Shown here: piece after piece, positions 16,097-25,818 of the stretch
Layout of the letters: every line of letters starts with the position of its first letter
Position numbering within the stretch: position 1 is the first letter of the stretch
Assembly: GCA_045534635.1 (NCBI GenBank)
Contig: JAZSKB010000023.1
Location: 1 to 52,987 of the forward strand
DNA length: 52,987 nt
Origin: UBA1205 sp045534635
Lineage (GTDB): Bacteria; Bacteroidota; Bacteroidia; Bacteroidales; WCHB1-69
Direction of reading: 5' to 3'
Notes under the pieces: generated by a model
The model's database searches: none
What the model was told of the DNA's origin: nothing
What the model saw: only the letters and a program-made list of their open reading frames with translations
Translations under genes and position numbers: made by a program

Positions 16097-18334
16097 ATGG
16101 CAGAAACGTCTCATTTAGTAACGGATTTAGCTTTAATATTAATTTCAGCAGGAGTTATAACGCTGATTTTTAAAATGTTAAAGCAGCCATTGGTTTTGGG
16201 ATATATTATCGCCGGTTTTTTAGTAGGACCTCATTTTGGTTTATTCCCAACAGTAATAGAAATACAAAGTGTAGAGCAGTGGTCAGAGATAGGTATTATA
16301 TTCTTATTATTTGCTTTAGGATTAGAATTTAGTTTCAAAAAACTCTTTAAAGTAGGAAGTACTGGCTTGATAGTTGCAGGAACAGAAGTTATTACCGTTG
16401 GACTATTGGGGGTGATTGTTGGTTATCTTATGGGGTGGACAACTATGGAATGTATTTTTTTAGGCGGAATGTTGGTGATGTCTTCCACTGTAATTATCAT
16501 TAAAGCATTTGACGATTTGGGAGTAAAAAAACAACAATTTGCCAATTTAACATTAGTAGTCCTTATTTTACAAGATTTGGTAGCAGTTGTATTGATGGTT
16601 TTACTATCTACTGCTGCTGTTAGTCAACAATTTGCTGGTAAGGATATGATTTATAGTGTATCTAAATTGATATTCTTTTTAGTACTTTGGTTTTTGATAG
16701 GTATATATATATTACCATCTTTTTTTAAGTATTTTCGTAGTATCATGAATGATGAAACCTTGTTGATAATTTCAATAGGTTTGTGTTTAGGCATGGTTGT
16801 TATTGCAGAAAATACAGGTTTTTCTTCTGCACTTGGAGCATTTGTTATGGGGTCTATATTAGCAGAAACTATAGAAGCAGAACGAATAGAAAAACTGACA
16901 AAGGGAATTAAAGATTTATTTGGAGCGGTATTTTTTATTTCTGTCGGAATGATGGTAAATACAACAATATTGCAGGAATATTGGTTGCCAATATTGGTGT
17001 TGACATTTGTAACCATATTTGGAAAAACTTTTTTTTCAGCACTTGGCGTTCTTATTGCTGGACAAAATTTACGAACATCTTTACAAGTGGGATTTAGTTT
17101 GTCTCAAATTGGTGAATTCGCATTTATTATTGCTACTTTGGGAATGAGTCTAAATGTATTGAGTTCATATATATATCCAGTAATAGTAGCAGTTTCTGTA
17201 ATTACAACATTTACAACTCCTTATTGTATAAAGGTAGCAGAGCCGATAGCGAGTTGGTTAGAAAAACATTTACCAGAAAAGACAATGAAATTTTTGTCTC
17301 GCTATTCATCGGGAAGTATCAATACAACTAAAAAAAGCAATTGGAATAAGTTGATAAAATCATATATAATACGTGTTGTTACCTTTTCTGTTATTCTTAT
17401 TGCAATTATTATTATCTCTTTTACGTGGTTGTTCCCTTATGTACAAGATAAAATATCAGGAATATGGGGAGGAATGATATGTGCTGTAATTACGATAGTT
17501 GCAATGACACCATTTTTACGAGGTTTAACTATTCAAAAACGAGAAGATGCTACATTATTTTCCTATTTATGGGGAAATAGTATTTATAATCGAGGTATTT
17601 TAGTGGCTTTGATATTATTACGAATCTTTTTGGTAACAGCATTTGTTTCTATTGTTCTTTCAAAAGCATTTTCAACGATGTCTTGGAATATTTTTGTGAT
17701 TGCATTTGCTATTGTTATATTTATATTGTTCTCTCGAAAATCATTTCGCCGATTTGCAAATATCGAAAAACATTTTATAGAAAATTTGAATCAACGTGAA
17801 AATGAAAGGAAACGTGTCGCCCCTATCCAAACAAGCATAGATACTCATTTTTCAGGAAAAGATATACATTTATCTCACATGATAGTTCCTGCCGATTTTG
17901 AAATGGTAGGAAAAACATTAGCACAAGCACAAATTTATACTAAATATGGTATAAGTATTGTAAAAATAGAACGTGGAAGTAAAGATATTTATCTTCCTGA
18001 AGGACGTGAGTTTATTTACCCGAGTGATTGTCTTGTTGTTCTTGGTAGTGACCAAAAAATATCAGAATTTCATAATTTGTTGCAATCGCAAATGCATATT
18101 AATCAACAAGATAGGAAAAATATGATATTGACATCATTCGTGATAGATAAAAAATCACCATATATAAATAAAACTATTGAAAAATCAGATATAAAACGAA
18201 CAGGGAAATGTATGGTAATAGCGATAGAACGAAATGGAATTGAAACATTTAATCCACCACTAAATACTATGTTTGAAATAGATGATATTGTGTGGATTGT
18301 GGGTGAAAAATCAAATGTAAAAGATTTATTATAA
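16097..18334 (+). CDS. CPA2-family cation/proton antiporter with extra TM block and two TrkA-C domains
   Basis: A 745-residue membrane protein. Residues ~1-385 are the Kef/CPA2 exchanger core with LKQPLVLGYIIAGFLVGP, FALGLEFS, LVLQDLVAVVLM-like and ENTGFSSALGAFVMG motifs. Residues ~415-555 add about four further membrane helices. Residues ~580-745 carry two regulatory TrkA-C (RCK-C) modules (IHLSHMIVP...VVLGSDQK and LTSFVIDKK...IVGEKSN). The nucleotide-binding TrkA-N domain of KefB/KefC is absent. The predicted role is K+ or Na+ exchange for H+. It sits between a secreted peptidase and folB with 6- and 7-bp spacers, so it is co-transcribed. Confidence 0.85.
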   Translation: MAETSHLVTDLALILISAGVITLIFKMLKQPLVLGYIIAGFLVGPHFGLFPTVIEIQSVEQWSEIGIIFLLFALGLEFSFKKLFKVGSTGLIVAGTEVITVGLLGVIVGYLMGWTTMECIFLGGMLVMSSTVIIIKAFDDLGVKKQQFANLTLVVLILQDLVAVVLMVLLSTAAVSQQFAGKDMIYSVSKLIFFLVLWFLIGIYILPSFFKYFRSIMNDETLLIISIGLCLGMVVIAENTGFSSALGAFVMGSILAETIEAERIEKLTKGIKDLFGAVFFISVGMMVNTTILQEYWLPILVLTFVTIFGKTFFSALGVLIAGQNLRTSLQVGFSLSQIGEFAFIIATLGMSLNVLSSYIYPVIVAVSVITTFTTPYCIKVAEPIASWLEKHLPEKTMKFLSRYSSGSINTTKKSNWNKLIKSYIIRVVTFSVILIAIIIISFTWLFPYVQDKISGIWGGMICAVITIVAMTPFLRGLTIQKREDATLFSYLWGNSIYNRGILVALILLRIFLVTAFVSIVLSKAFSTMSWNIFVIAFAIVIFILFSRKSFRRFANIEKHFIENLNQRENERKRVAPIQTSIDTHFSGKDIHLSHMIVPADFEMVGKTLAQAQIYTKYGISIVKIERGSKDIYLPEGREFIYPSDCLVVLGSDQKISEFHNLLQSQMHINQQDRKNMILTSFVIDKKSPYINKTIEKSDIKRTGKCMVIAIERNGIETFNPPLNTMFEIDDIVWIVGEKSNVKDLL

Positions 18335-18341
18335 ACAAATT

Positions 18342-18704
18342 ATGTCAAAAATAAAAATACAAGGAATGCAATTTTATGCTTTTCACGGTTGTTTTGTAGA
18401 AGAACAAGTTGTGGGAACACATTTTCAAGTAAATTGTACAATAACAACAGACTGTAAATTAGCGGCAAGTACCGATGATTTAACAAAAACTATCAATTAT
18501 CAAGAAGTGTATGTTCTGATAAAACAAACAATGCAACAAACATCTCATTTATTGGAAAATGTTGCTTATCGTATCATTAAAGTTCTTCAAAATGCATTTC
18601 CGATGATAACTGAAATTGAAGTAGAAGTACAAAAAATGAATCCTCCACTTGGTGGAAAAATAGAAAATGTAGCAGTGATTCTTAATAGTAATGAATTAAA
18701 ATAA
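18342..18704 (+). CDS. folB: Dihydroneopterin aldolase
   Basis: A 120-residue FolB, the usual length for this tunnel-fold enzyme. It converts dihydroneopterin to hydroxymethyl-dihydropterin in folate synthesis. IQGMQFYAFHGCFVEEQVVGTHFQVN holds the substrate-binding glutamate. DDLTKTINYQEVY, LLENVAYRI and the catalytic lysine context VQKMNPPLGGKI are all present. It is fifth-from-last in a tightly spaced run and needs no promoter of its own. Confidence 0.93.
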   Translation: MSKIKIQGMQFYAFHGCFVEEQVVGTHFQVNCTITTDCKLAASTDDLTKTINYQEVYVLIKQTMQQTSHLLENVAYRIIKVLQNAFPMITEIEVEVQKMNPPLGGKIENVAVILNSNELK

Positions 18705-18737
18705 TTTTAATAATAAAATAAATAATAGATAGAAGAT

Positions 18738-19514
18738 ATGAAAAACAAAATTGTTGCAGGAAACTGGAAAATGAATAAAAATTTTGACCAAGCAGACGAT
18801 TTATTGTATAATGTTTCAGAAGCGTTGAAAGATGTACGATTGGAAACAGAAATAATCGTTTGTCCACCAGCATTATATCTTGAAATGGCATCAGATGTGG
18901 CAGAAAATAGCAATTTTTATGTAGGTGCTCAAAATGTATCTTATGCCGATAAAGGTGCTTACACAGGAGAAATTAGTGCAGAAATGCTTAAATCAACAGG
19001 TGTAGATTTTTGTATTGTTGGACATTCAGAAAGAAGAACCTATTTTCATGAAACAGATGAAGAATTAGCAAAAAAAGTTGATTTGTTAATAGCAAATGAT
19101 GTAGTCCCAATATTTTGTTGTGGAGAAGTATTAAAAGATAGAGAATCTGGTGATTATTTTAAAGTGGTTGAAAATCAAATAAAAGATGCTTTATTCCATT
19201 TAGAAAAAGAAAAATTTGATGGTATCATTATTGCCTACGAACCAGTATGGGCAATAGGTACTGGCTTGACAGCAACACCACAACAAGCTCAAGAAATGCA
19301 TGCGTTTATTCGCTCACTGATAGAACAAAAATATGGGGTAGAAACAGCATACAATACTTACATTCTTTATGGAGGAAGTTGTAATCCAAAAAATGCTTTG
19401 GATTTATTTTCTTGTCAAGATGTTGATGGTGGTTTAATTGGAGGAGCCTCTCTTGTAGCTGATGATTTTATTGCGATAGTCAATGCCGCAGAAACAGTAG
19501 TAAAAAATAATTAA
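18738..19514 (+). CDS. tpiA: Triosephosphate isomerase
   Basis: A 258-residue TIM barrel interconverting dihydroxyacetone phosphate and glyceraldehyde-3-phosphate. All catalytic residues are seen: N9/K11 in GNWKMN, H96 in IVGHSERR and E168 in AYEPVWAIGTG. The phosphate loop LYGGSCNPKN and the GGLIGGASL end are also present. prmA follows after 2 bp. Confidence 0.97.
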   Translation: MKNKIVAGNWKMNKNFDQADDLLYNVSEALKDVRLETEIIVCPPALYLEMASDVAENSNFYVGAQNVSYADKGAYTGEISAEMLKSTGVDFCIVGHSERRTYFHETDEELAKKVDLLIANDVVPIFCCGEVLKDRESGDYFKVVENQIKDALFHLEKEKFDGIIIAYEPVWAIGTGLTATPQQAQEMHAFIRSLIEQKYGVETAYNTYILYGGSCNPKNALDLFSCQDVDGGLIGGASLVADDFIAIVNAAETVVKNN

Positions 19515-19516
19515 AT

Positions 19517-20362
19517 ATGCGTTATATCGAAATACATTGCAAAATCGATAATCCTCAAGAAGGAAATGAGATAATGATTGCTCTTTTAGCAGATTTAGGT
19601 TGTGATAGTTTTGTTGAAAATGAAGAAGGTGTTTTAGCATATATTCCTCAAAAAGATTTTAGAAAAGAAATATTTGATGATTTATTGGTAAATAATGCTG
19701 TACCATATTCTTTTACACTAAATTATCAATTGATGGAAGACAAAGATTGGAATGCAGAATGGGAAGCGAATTATTCGTCGGTAATAATAGACAATTGTTG
19801 TCTTATCAGAGCACCATTTCATGAAAGTGTACCCAATATGCTTTACGAAATTATTATAGAACCTAAAATGGCTTTTGGTACTGCTCATCATTCAACAACT
19901 TCACAAATAATATCTTATTTTTTGGAAGAAGATTGTTGTGATAAAAAAATTCTTGATATGGGTACAGGTACTGGCGTTTTGGCAATTCTTGCTGCTTTAA
20001 AAGGAGCAAAACATATTACCGCAATCGATAATGATGAATGGGCATATAACAATTGCATAGAAAATGTTGAAAAAAATAATATTCATATTATTGAAACAAT
20101 ATTGGGAGATGCTAAAAGTATAAAAGATGTTGATTATGATATTGTTATTGCTAATATCAATAGAAATATTTTACTTCAAGATATGGCAATTTATGCTAAA
20201 GTAATGGCAAATAATGGTGTTTTGTTTTTGAGTGGTTTCTACAAAGATCCAGATTTGGATATATTGCTCCAAGAAGCAAAAAAATACCAACTTGTAATGA
20301 CATCGTACAAAGAAAAAAATGGTTGGGTCGCTACTCGATTAGAAAAAAGGATTAATAAATAA
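19517..20362 (+). CDS. prmA: Ribosomal protein L11 methyltransferase
   Basis: A 281-residue class I SAM methyltransferase that methylates ribosomal protein L11. The N-terminal ~100 residues are the L11-recognition domain. The catalytic domain shows KMAFGTAHHSTT, the SAM loop ILDMGTGTGVLAI and IVIANINRNIL (the NPPY-equivalent N-I-N of PrmA). Only 2 bp separate it from tpiA and 11 bp from the next gene. Confidence 0.93.
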   Translation: MRYIEIHCKIDNPQEGNEIMIALLADLGCDSFVENEEGVLAYIPQKDFRKEIFDDLLVNNAVPYSFTLNYQLMEDKDWNAEWEANYSSVIIDNCCLIRAPFHESVPNMLYEIIIEPKMAFGTAHHSTTSQIISYFLEEDCCDKKILDMGTGTGVLAILAALKGAKHITAIDNDEWAYNNCIENVEKNNIHIIETILGDAKSIKDVDYDIVIANINRNILLQDMAIYAKVMANNGVLFLSGFYKDPDLDILLQEAKKYQLVMTSYKEKNGWVATRLEKRINK

Positions 20363-20373
20363 AGAATCAAAAA

Positions 20374-23300
20374 ATGAAGAAAATTATCATCGGTTGTATT
20401 ATTAGTATGTTTTTTTGTAACATTTCGATGGCACAAAAAACACTTGTTTTATCTACAAATACAAATCTTACTATTGAGGAAATAAATAAACTTTATACAG
20501 AAAGTGTATATAAAAATCAAAAAGAAGAAGCAGATGCAATAATTGCAATGTTTCCCCAGTTTTGGAATTCTCTCAATAGTAACGAACAATTGGGGTTTAT
20601 AGAAGTGGCAAATATTATGTTTAAACATCAAATGAAACCGATACCACAATTAGCCAATTTTATTAATACCTATAAAACTTTTTCTAATGCTCAACATTCT
20701 CAAAAAAGTACGCAAAATTTTATTAAATCAATGAAATATATTGCTGAAAATAATGTAAATCAATTCAATAATACGATGAAGATTTATAATAATTTTATAG
20801 GCAATAATATTTTCAATACATTTATGGGAACAAATTGGAGAGCACGTAATGTTGATTTGTATTATTTTGATTTTGATACGCTTCCTAAAATTGTTTTGCC
20901 AAAATTAGATTTGATTGCAGAAAATGGGAAAGATAGCATTGTGATAAAGAATACTTCTGGTGTTTTTTATCCTACAACAATGGATTTTATTGGAGAAAAA
21001 GGAGTTGTAAATTGGGAAAAAGCAGGGCTTGGAGAACAAGTTTATGCAACTATTCAAACTTATCAAATTGTATTAAAATCAACAAGAATAGAAATTGAAA
21101 ATGCGATATATCATAACCCTAAATATTTAATGATGCCTCAATTAGGCAAATTAGAAGATAGGGTAATGACTACCGAAGTTAGCGAGGAAAAAGCTACTTA
21201 TCCTCGATTCTCTACTTATGATAAAAATATTACTATCAAAAATATTTATCCAGAAGTTGATTTTCGTGGTGGAATGAATGTTAGAGGGGCAACTATATTG
21301 GGGAAAGGTGAAAAAGAAAGTATTGCATCTTTGATTTTTCATCGAGAAAATAAACCTTCGATAATTGCTCGTTCAACATCTTTTTTGTTTAGAGACAATA
21401 CAATATCTTCTGCGATGTGTAGTATAACTCTTTATGTTGATAATGATTCTATAACACATTCTGCTATAGAATTGGATTATGCTTCGCAAAGTAGAGAAAT
21501 GTGGTTGATGAGAGGGAAAGATGGTCCAATGCGTATGCCATTTATTAATACTTACCACAATATTGACATGTATTCTGAAGCCTTGCACTGGAAATTGAAG
21601 GAAGAAAATATTGAATTTTGTGCGATACCAGGTCCAACTTCAAGTACTCAAGCCTCTTTCGAATCTATCAATTATTTTACAGCCGAAAGAATGAATAAAT
21701 TTATGGGTTTCAATGATGTGAATCCTATGTACACTTTGTATGAATATTTTCGTGTCAATCGTGTGAAAAGTGGGACAATGGAAGATATTGCTACTTTTTT
21801 CAATTATGCTAAAACCGATGTACAAAGTCTTATTTTTCATTTAGTTCAGTATGGCTTTGTAGATTATGATATTATCTCCGAAAAAGTAATTTATCGTAAT
21901 AAATTAGGAAACTATCTCTTTAATGATGTCCAAAAGAAAGATTATGATATTTTACAATTTCATTCAAATGTAGCATCTAACCAAACGAATGCAACTTTAA
22001 GTATGATTAATTATGATTTATCCATAAAAGGAATTGATATGTTAATAGTAAGTGATTCTCAAATTGTTAATGTCTTTCCAAAGGATAAAAAAATTACTAT
22101 GCAAAAAAATCGTGATTTCCTTTTTCATGGTAAAGTAGAAGCAGGTTTGTTTGATTTTTGGGTAAACAATGCTAAATTTAATTACGACCCTTTTACAATG
22201 GATTTTTCTGTTATAGATTCTATTGTATTTTATGTTGAGGATAAATCTCAAGGTGAAAATGCTATGGGCGAATTCCCTTTGGTGAAGGTAAGAAGTTATA
22301 TTTCAGATATTTCTGGAACATTGTATATAGATCAAGCAAACAATAAATCAAGTACATTGAATATTCCCGGATATCCTCGTTTTGAAAGCAAATCTCCAGG
22401 AAAAGTTTATTATGACCATAGTTTTGTTTATAATGGTGTTTACGATAGAGAACGTTTTTATTTTGTAACAGAACGATTTGAAATTAAGGATTTAGCAGAT
22501 TTTGATACCGATTCATTGACTTTTGATGGTTTTTTGTATTCTGGAGGTATTTTTCCAGAAATTGTGAAGCCTTTGAAGGTTCGTCCAGATTTTTCATTAG
22601 GTTTTGTTTACAACACTCCCGAAGTAGGGTTGCCAGCATATCAAAATAAAGGTACATTTATAGGAAAAGTTGATTTGAGTAATCGTGGCTTGAGATGTTC
22701 AGGTACAGTTGATTATGTGCAATCAAAAGGGGAGGGGAAAAACATTGTATTTTTCTTAGACTCTGCTGTTGGAACATATAATAATTTTGAAATAGCAGAA
22801 CAAATGACAGGAACAGAATTCCCTAAAGTAATAGGTAAAAACGATTCATTGTTATGGTTGCCTTACGAAGATATGATGAAAGTGAATAGTCGAGATTCCA
22901 AATTTAGAATGTATGATGTAGCACGACACGATGGCGAATTGATAGTCTCTCCTAATGGGTTGGTGGGTTCTGGTTCGTTTTATTACGATATATCAATTAT
23001 GCGTTCACAAAATTATGAGTTCAAACATCATGAGATGCTTGCTCAAAGTTTAGATATTGATTTATATGATTCTCTTTTGGAAGATTATCATATTCGAGCC
23101 TATGACCACAAAGCCTATGTGAATTTTGAAGAAAAAAGAGGTAATTTTATTGCCAATAGCGATGTTCAACCGCTATTATTCCCTATTAATATGTATAAAA
23201 CCTATTCTAAAGAATTTGACTGGTTGGTTCCTGATAAAAAGTTAATGTTTAAATACGAAGACCCGTATGCAAATATAGATATTCCAACTTTAGAAATTAG

Positions 23301-24888
23301 AGATTTGTACGAAATGCAATCAAAAGGAAATGAATTAATTTCAACGCATCCAGCACAAAAGGGATTGGAATTTACTGCAGTAAAAGCAACTTATGATTTT
23401 GTTAATTACGAAATTAAAGCCGAAGGTGTTCGTTATATAGAAGTTGCAGACGCAGCAATTTTCCCTCAAAATGGTATTGTGAAAATTTATCGTCGTGCAG
23501 AAATGGCGAAATTAGAAAATTCTAAAGTATTGGCAAATTTGAACAATAAATATCATGAAATTTTCCGTACAAATATTCTTATTGAATCCAAAGATGCATA
23601 TAAAGGTGATGGTCGATACAATTATGTAGATATTCATAAAAAGAAACAAGAAATTTATTTGGATTCTATTTGGGTTGACCGTTATCAAAATACTCGTGCT
23701 ATGGGTTCAATTTCCGAAGAAACAGGTTTTAAACTTAATCCTTATTTTGGTTATAGTGGAAAGGTAACATTAAAAGCAGAAGAAGAATTTTTAACAATGA
23801 GAGGTATTGTTTCGTTGTTATACAGTTGTGATACAAATCAATATGCTCCTATACGATTTGAAGGGGCGGTTAATCCTGATTCTGTGTTGATTCCAATTAC
23901 AGAAAAAACTCGCGATACAAATAATCGTCCTGTTGTTGCCGCTATTGCTTCTACTTCTACAGGGGAACTTTATCCTGCATTTGCAAGAGCAAAAGACCAA
24001 ATTAACAATCCAGAGTATATTAGTGTTTTGGGCTATCTTACTTATAATGAAGACACAAATGCTTATGTGGTGGCTTCTAAAGAAAAATTAGAAGACCTTT
24101 CTTTGCCGGGAAATGTAATATATTTATTTAATAAACAATGTATTGCACGGGGAGAGGGAAAACTAAATTTAGGAACTAACTTTGGTCGAATGGAATTTGT
24201 TCCAGTAGGAAGTGTAACGAATTTTATAGAAAATGATTCGGCTATTATTGATGTGTCGGTATCTATGAATTTCTATTTTAACGAGGCCTGTATGAAATTG
24301 TTGAGTGATTTCATTGAATCTTCGCAAAATTTAGAACCAGTAGATATTGTTGAAAGTCAAAGTTATCAAACCGCTTTATTGGAATTGTTGGGAGATAAAG
24401 AATATGATAAATATTATCCAGAATTGGTTCAATACTATCATTTTAAGAAATTACCGAAAGCATTACAAGTTAGTTTTATGTTTGCTGATATGGAAATGGT
24501 ATGGAAGCAAGAAAATAAAGCATTTGTTTCTGTCGGTGATTTAGGAATTGCTGTTTGTGGAGAAAAAGAAGTAAATAAATATGTTCCAGGATTAATGGAA
24601 ATTCATAAAAAAAGTACCAATAAAAATTCTAATAATAAAACTTCAATGCAATTGTATTTAGAATTTGATAATCAATGGTTTTATTTCAATTATTCAGGAC
24701 AAACAATGCAAGCATTATCTTCTATGAAAGAGTTTAATAATTTTATTAAAGAAACTTCGCAAGAGAAAAAGATTTTGAAAGCGGATGCCAAAAAAGGTTT
24801 AGCACCATATCGTTATACAATTGCAAGTCTTTCTACTAAAAAGAAATTCCTCAATAAATATGAATATAATGTAGAAGATACAGATTAA
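20374..24888 (+). CDS. Giant secreted protein of unknown function (1504 aa)
   Basis: The N-terminal signal peptide ends in NISMAQ. The mature protein of ~1480 residues has no membrane helices, no Cys-rich region, no T9SS sorting domain and no catalytic motif I recognise. It is dominated by short beta-strand segments and repeated D-S-x turns. Fragments such as VDFRGGMNVRGATILGKGE and LDSIWVDRYQNTRAMGSISEE suggest an elongated beta-solenoid or beta-sandwich protein in the periplasm or at the outer membrane. The C-terminal ~200 residues look more helical. It is the last gene of the tpiA-prmA run, overlapping the convergent patatin gene by 4 bp. I do not recognise the family; LptD/OstA-like or TamB-like proteins are only loose architectural analogies. 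Confidence 0.75.
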   Translation: MKKIIIGCIISMFFCNISMAQKTLVLSTNTNLTIEEINKLYTESVYKNQKEEADAIIAMFPQFWNSLNSNEQLGFIEVANIMFKHQMKPIPQLANFINTYKTFSNAQHSQKSTQNFIKSMKYIAENNVNQFNNTMKIYNNFIGNNIFNTFMGTNWRARNVDLYYFDFDTLPKIVLPKLDLIAENGKDSIVIKNTSGVFYPTTMDFIGEKGVVNWEKAGLGEQVYATIQTYQIVLKSTRIEIENAIYHNPKYLMMPQLGKLEDRVMTTEVSEEKATYPRFSTYDKNITIKNIYPEVDFRGGMNVRGATILGKGEKESIASLIFHRENKPSIIARSTSFLFRDNTISSAMCSITLYVDNDSITHSAIELDYASQSREMWLMRGKDGPMRMPFINTYHNIDMYSEALHWKLKEENIEFCAIPGPTSSTQASFESINYFTAERMNKFMGFNDVNPMYTLYEYFRVNRVKSGTMEDIATFFNYAKTDVQSLIFHLVQYGFVDYDIISEKVIYRNKLGNYLFNDVQKKDYDILQFHSNVASNQTNATLSMINYDLSIKGIDMLIVSDSQIVNVFPKDKKITMQKNRDFLFHGKVEAGLFDFWVNNAKFNYDPFTMDFSVIDSIVFYVEDKSQGENAMGEFPLVKVRSYISDISGTLYIDQANNKSSTLNIPGYPRFESKSPGKVYYDHSFVYNGVYDRERFYFVTERFEIKDLADFDTDSLTFDGFLYSGGIFPEIVKPLKVRPDFSLGFVYNTPEVGLPAYQNKGTFIGKVDLSNRGLRCSGTVDYVQSKGEGKNIVFFLDSAVGTYNNFEIAEQMTGTEFPKVIGKNDSLLWLPYEDMMKVNSRDSKFRMYDVARHDGELIVSPNGLVGSGSFYYDISIMRSQNYEFKHHEMLAQSLDIDLYDSLLEDYHIRAYDHKAYVNFEEKRGNFIANSDVQPLLFPINMYKTYSKEFDWLVPDKKLMFKYEDPYANIDIPTLEIRDLYEMQSKGNELISTHPAQKGLEFTAVKATYDFVNYEIKAEGVRYIEVADAAIFPQNGIVKIYRRAEMAKLENSKVLANLNNKYHEIFRTNILIESKDAYKGDGRYNYVDIHKKKQEIYLDSIWVDRYQNTRAMGSISEETGFKLNPYFGYSGKVTLKAEEEFLTMRGIVSLLYSCDTNQYAPIRFEGAVNPDSVLIPITEKTRDTNNRPVVAAIASTSTGELYPAFARAKDQINNPEYISVLGYLTYNEDTNAYVVASKEKLEDLSLPGNVIYLFNKQCIARGEGKLNLGTNFGRMEFVPVGSVTNFIENDSAIIDVSVSMNFYFNEACMKLLSDFIESSQNLEPVDIVESQSYQTALLELLGDKEYDKYYPELVQYYHFKKLPKALQVSFMFADMEMVWKQENKAFVSVGDLGIAVCGEKEVNKYVPGLMEIHKKSTNKNSNNKTSMQLYLEFDNQWFYFNYSGQTMQALSSMKEFNNFIKETSQEKKILKADAKKGLAPYRYTIASLSTKKKFLNKYEYNVEDTD

Positions 24889-25649
24889 AATTTGAATTTT
24901 GAGATTTCATGTTGGGTTGTTTTATAGCCCAGCATGAAAATTTCTCGACATTTATCTGTATCAAAAGTATCATAGAAACTCATTTCTTTTGGTTCTATAA
25001 GTATATCGCACATCTCTTTATCGCCAAGAATATTTGATTTGGACATAAATTGATATGTTCGAGCAACAATACTATATATATTTTTTTTGTATGTGCTTGG
25101 TATAAATGGGCTTGCATTAACACCTATCAATGTTTTGCATTCATTGCGAATAGTGCTTACAGGAAAATTTTGTAATACTCCACCGTCAACATAATTGGTG
25201 CCGTCTATCTTTATCGGTTTGAATAATATAGGTAAACTGCATGAGGCTATAATACTATTAATGAGATTGCCAGATGAAAAAACATGAATACAACCATTGT
25301 CAAAATCTGTAGCAACAATACGTAGTGGTATTTGTAATTCTTCAAATGTTTTGGATCGAATGGTATTGGATAAAAATTGCTTAAATGTTTCAATGCTGAA
25401 AAAACCATCTTGAGGCAATTGTATTTTAGCGAATTGATGAAAACTAACATCGTCGAATAAATCAACAATTTCATCTGGTGTATATCCATCGGAATAAAGT
25501 GCTCCAACAATGGCACCTGCACTTACACCAGAAATAATATTTGGTCGAATATTTACTTCTTCAAAGGCTTTCAACGCTCCTGCATGGCAAATTCCTTTGA
25601 TGCCACCGCCACTAAGGGCCATTCCGATATTATATTTTTTTTTATGCAT
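24885..25649 (-). CDS. Patatin-like phospholipase
   Basis: A 254-residue protein with the patatin catalytic dyad and oxyanion hole: GGGIKG at 14-19, nucleophile S43 in GVSAG, and D155 in VDGGVLQNFPV. It is close in length to the RssA/YchK-type bacterial patatins, cytoplasmic lipid acyl hydrolases without signal peptide. ATDFDNGCIHVFSSG is the family's central strand. The gene is convergent with the giant secreted protein and the stop codons overlap. No clear -7 element is visible upstream. Confidence 0.92.
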   Translation of the reverse strand: MHKKKYNIGMALSGGGIKGICHAGALKAFEEVNIRPNIISGVSAGAIVGALYSDGYTPDEIVDLFDDVSFHQFAKIQLPQDGFFSIETFKQFLSNTIRSKTFEELQIPLRIVATDFDNGCIHVFSSGNLINSIIASCSLPILFKPIKIDGTNYVDGGVLQNFPVSTIRNECKTLIGVNASPFIPSTYKKNIYSIVARTYQFMSKSNILGDKEMCDILIEPKEMSFYDTFDTDKCREIFMLGYKTTQHEISKFKF

Positions 25650-25771
25650 AAATACTAATAATACAACGTGATTTCAGTGAAATAATTGTTGTTCTTGTTT
25701 TTATTTTTTTGTAAAAAATTTTTTTAGAATAATTTTGCAAAAAAAATATTGTTTATTTTTGAAAAAAATGT

Positions 25772-25779
25772 TACTTTTG
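25772..25779 (+). promoter_or_regulatory. -7 promoter element of ileS
   Basis: TACTTTTG followed by C. A TTG lies 20 nt upstream (25749-25751), giving a textbook Bacteroidota promoter 40 bp before the ileS ATG. Confidence 0.8.
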
Positions 25780-25818
25780 CAGTTTATGTAAATTTGTTTT
25801 TTTGAAAAAAGTTGAGTG

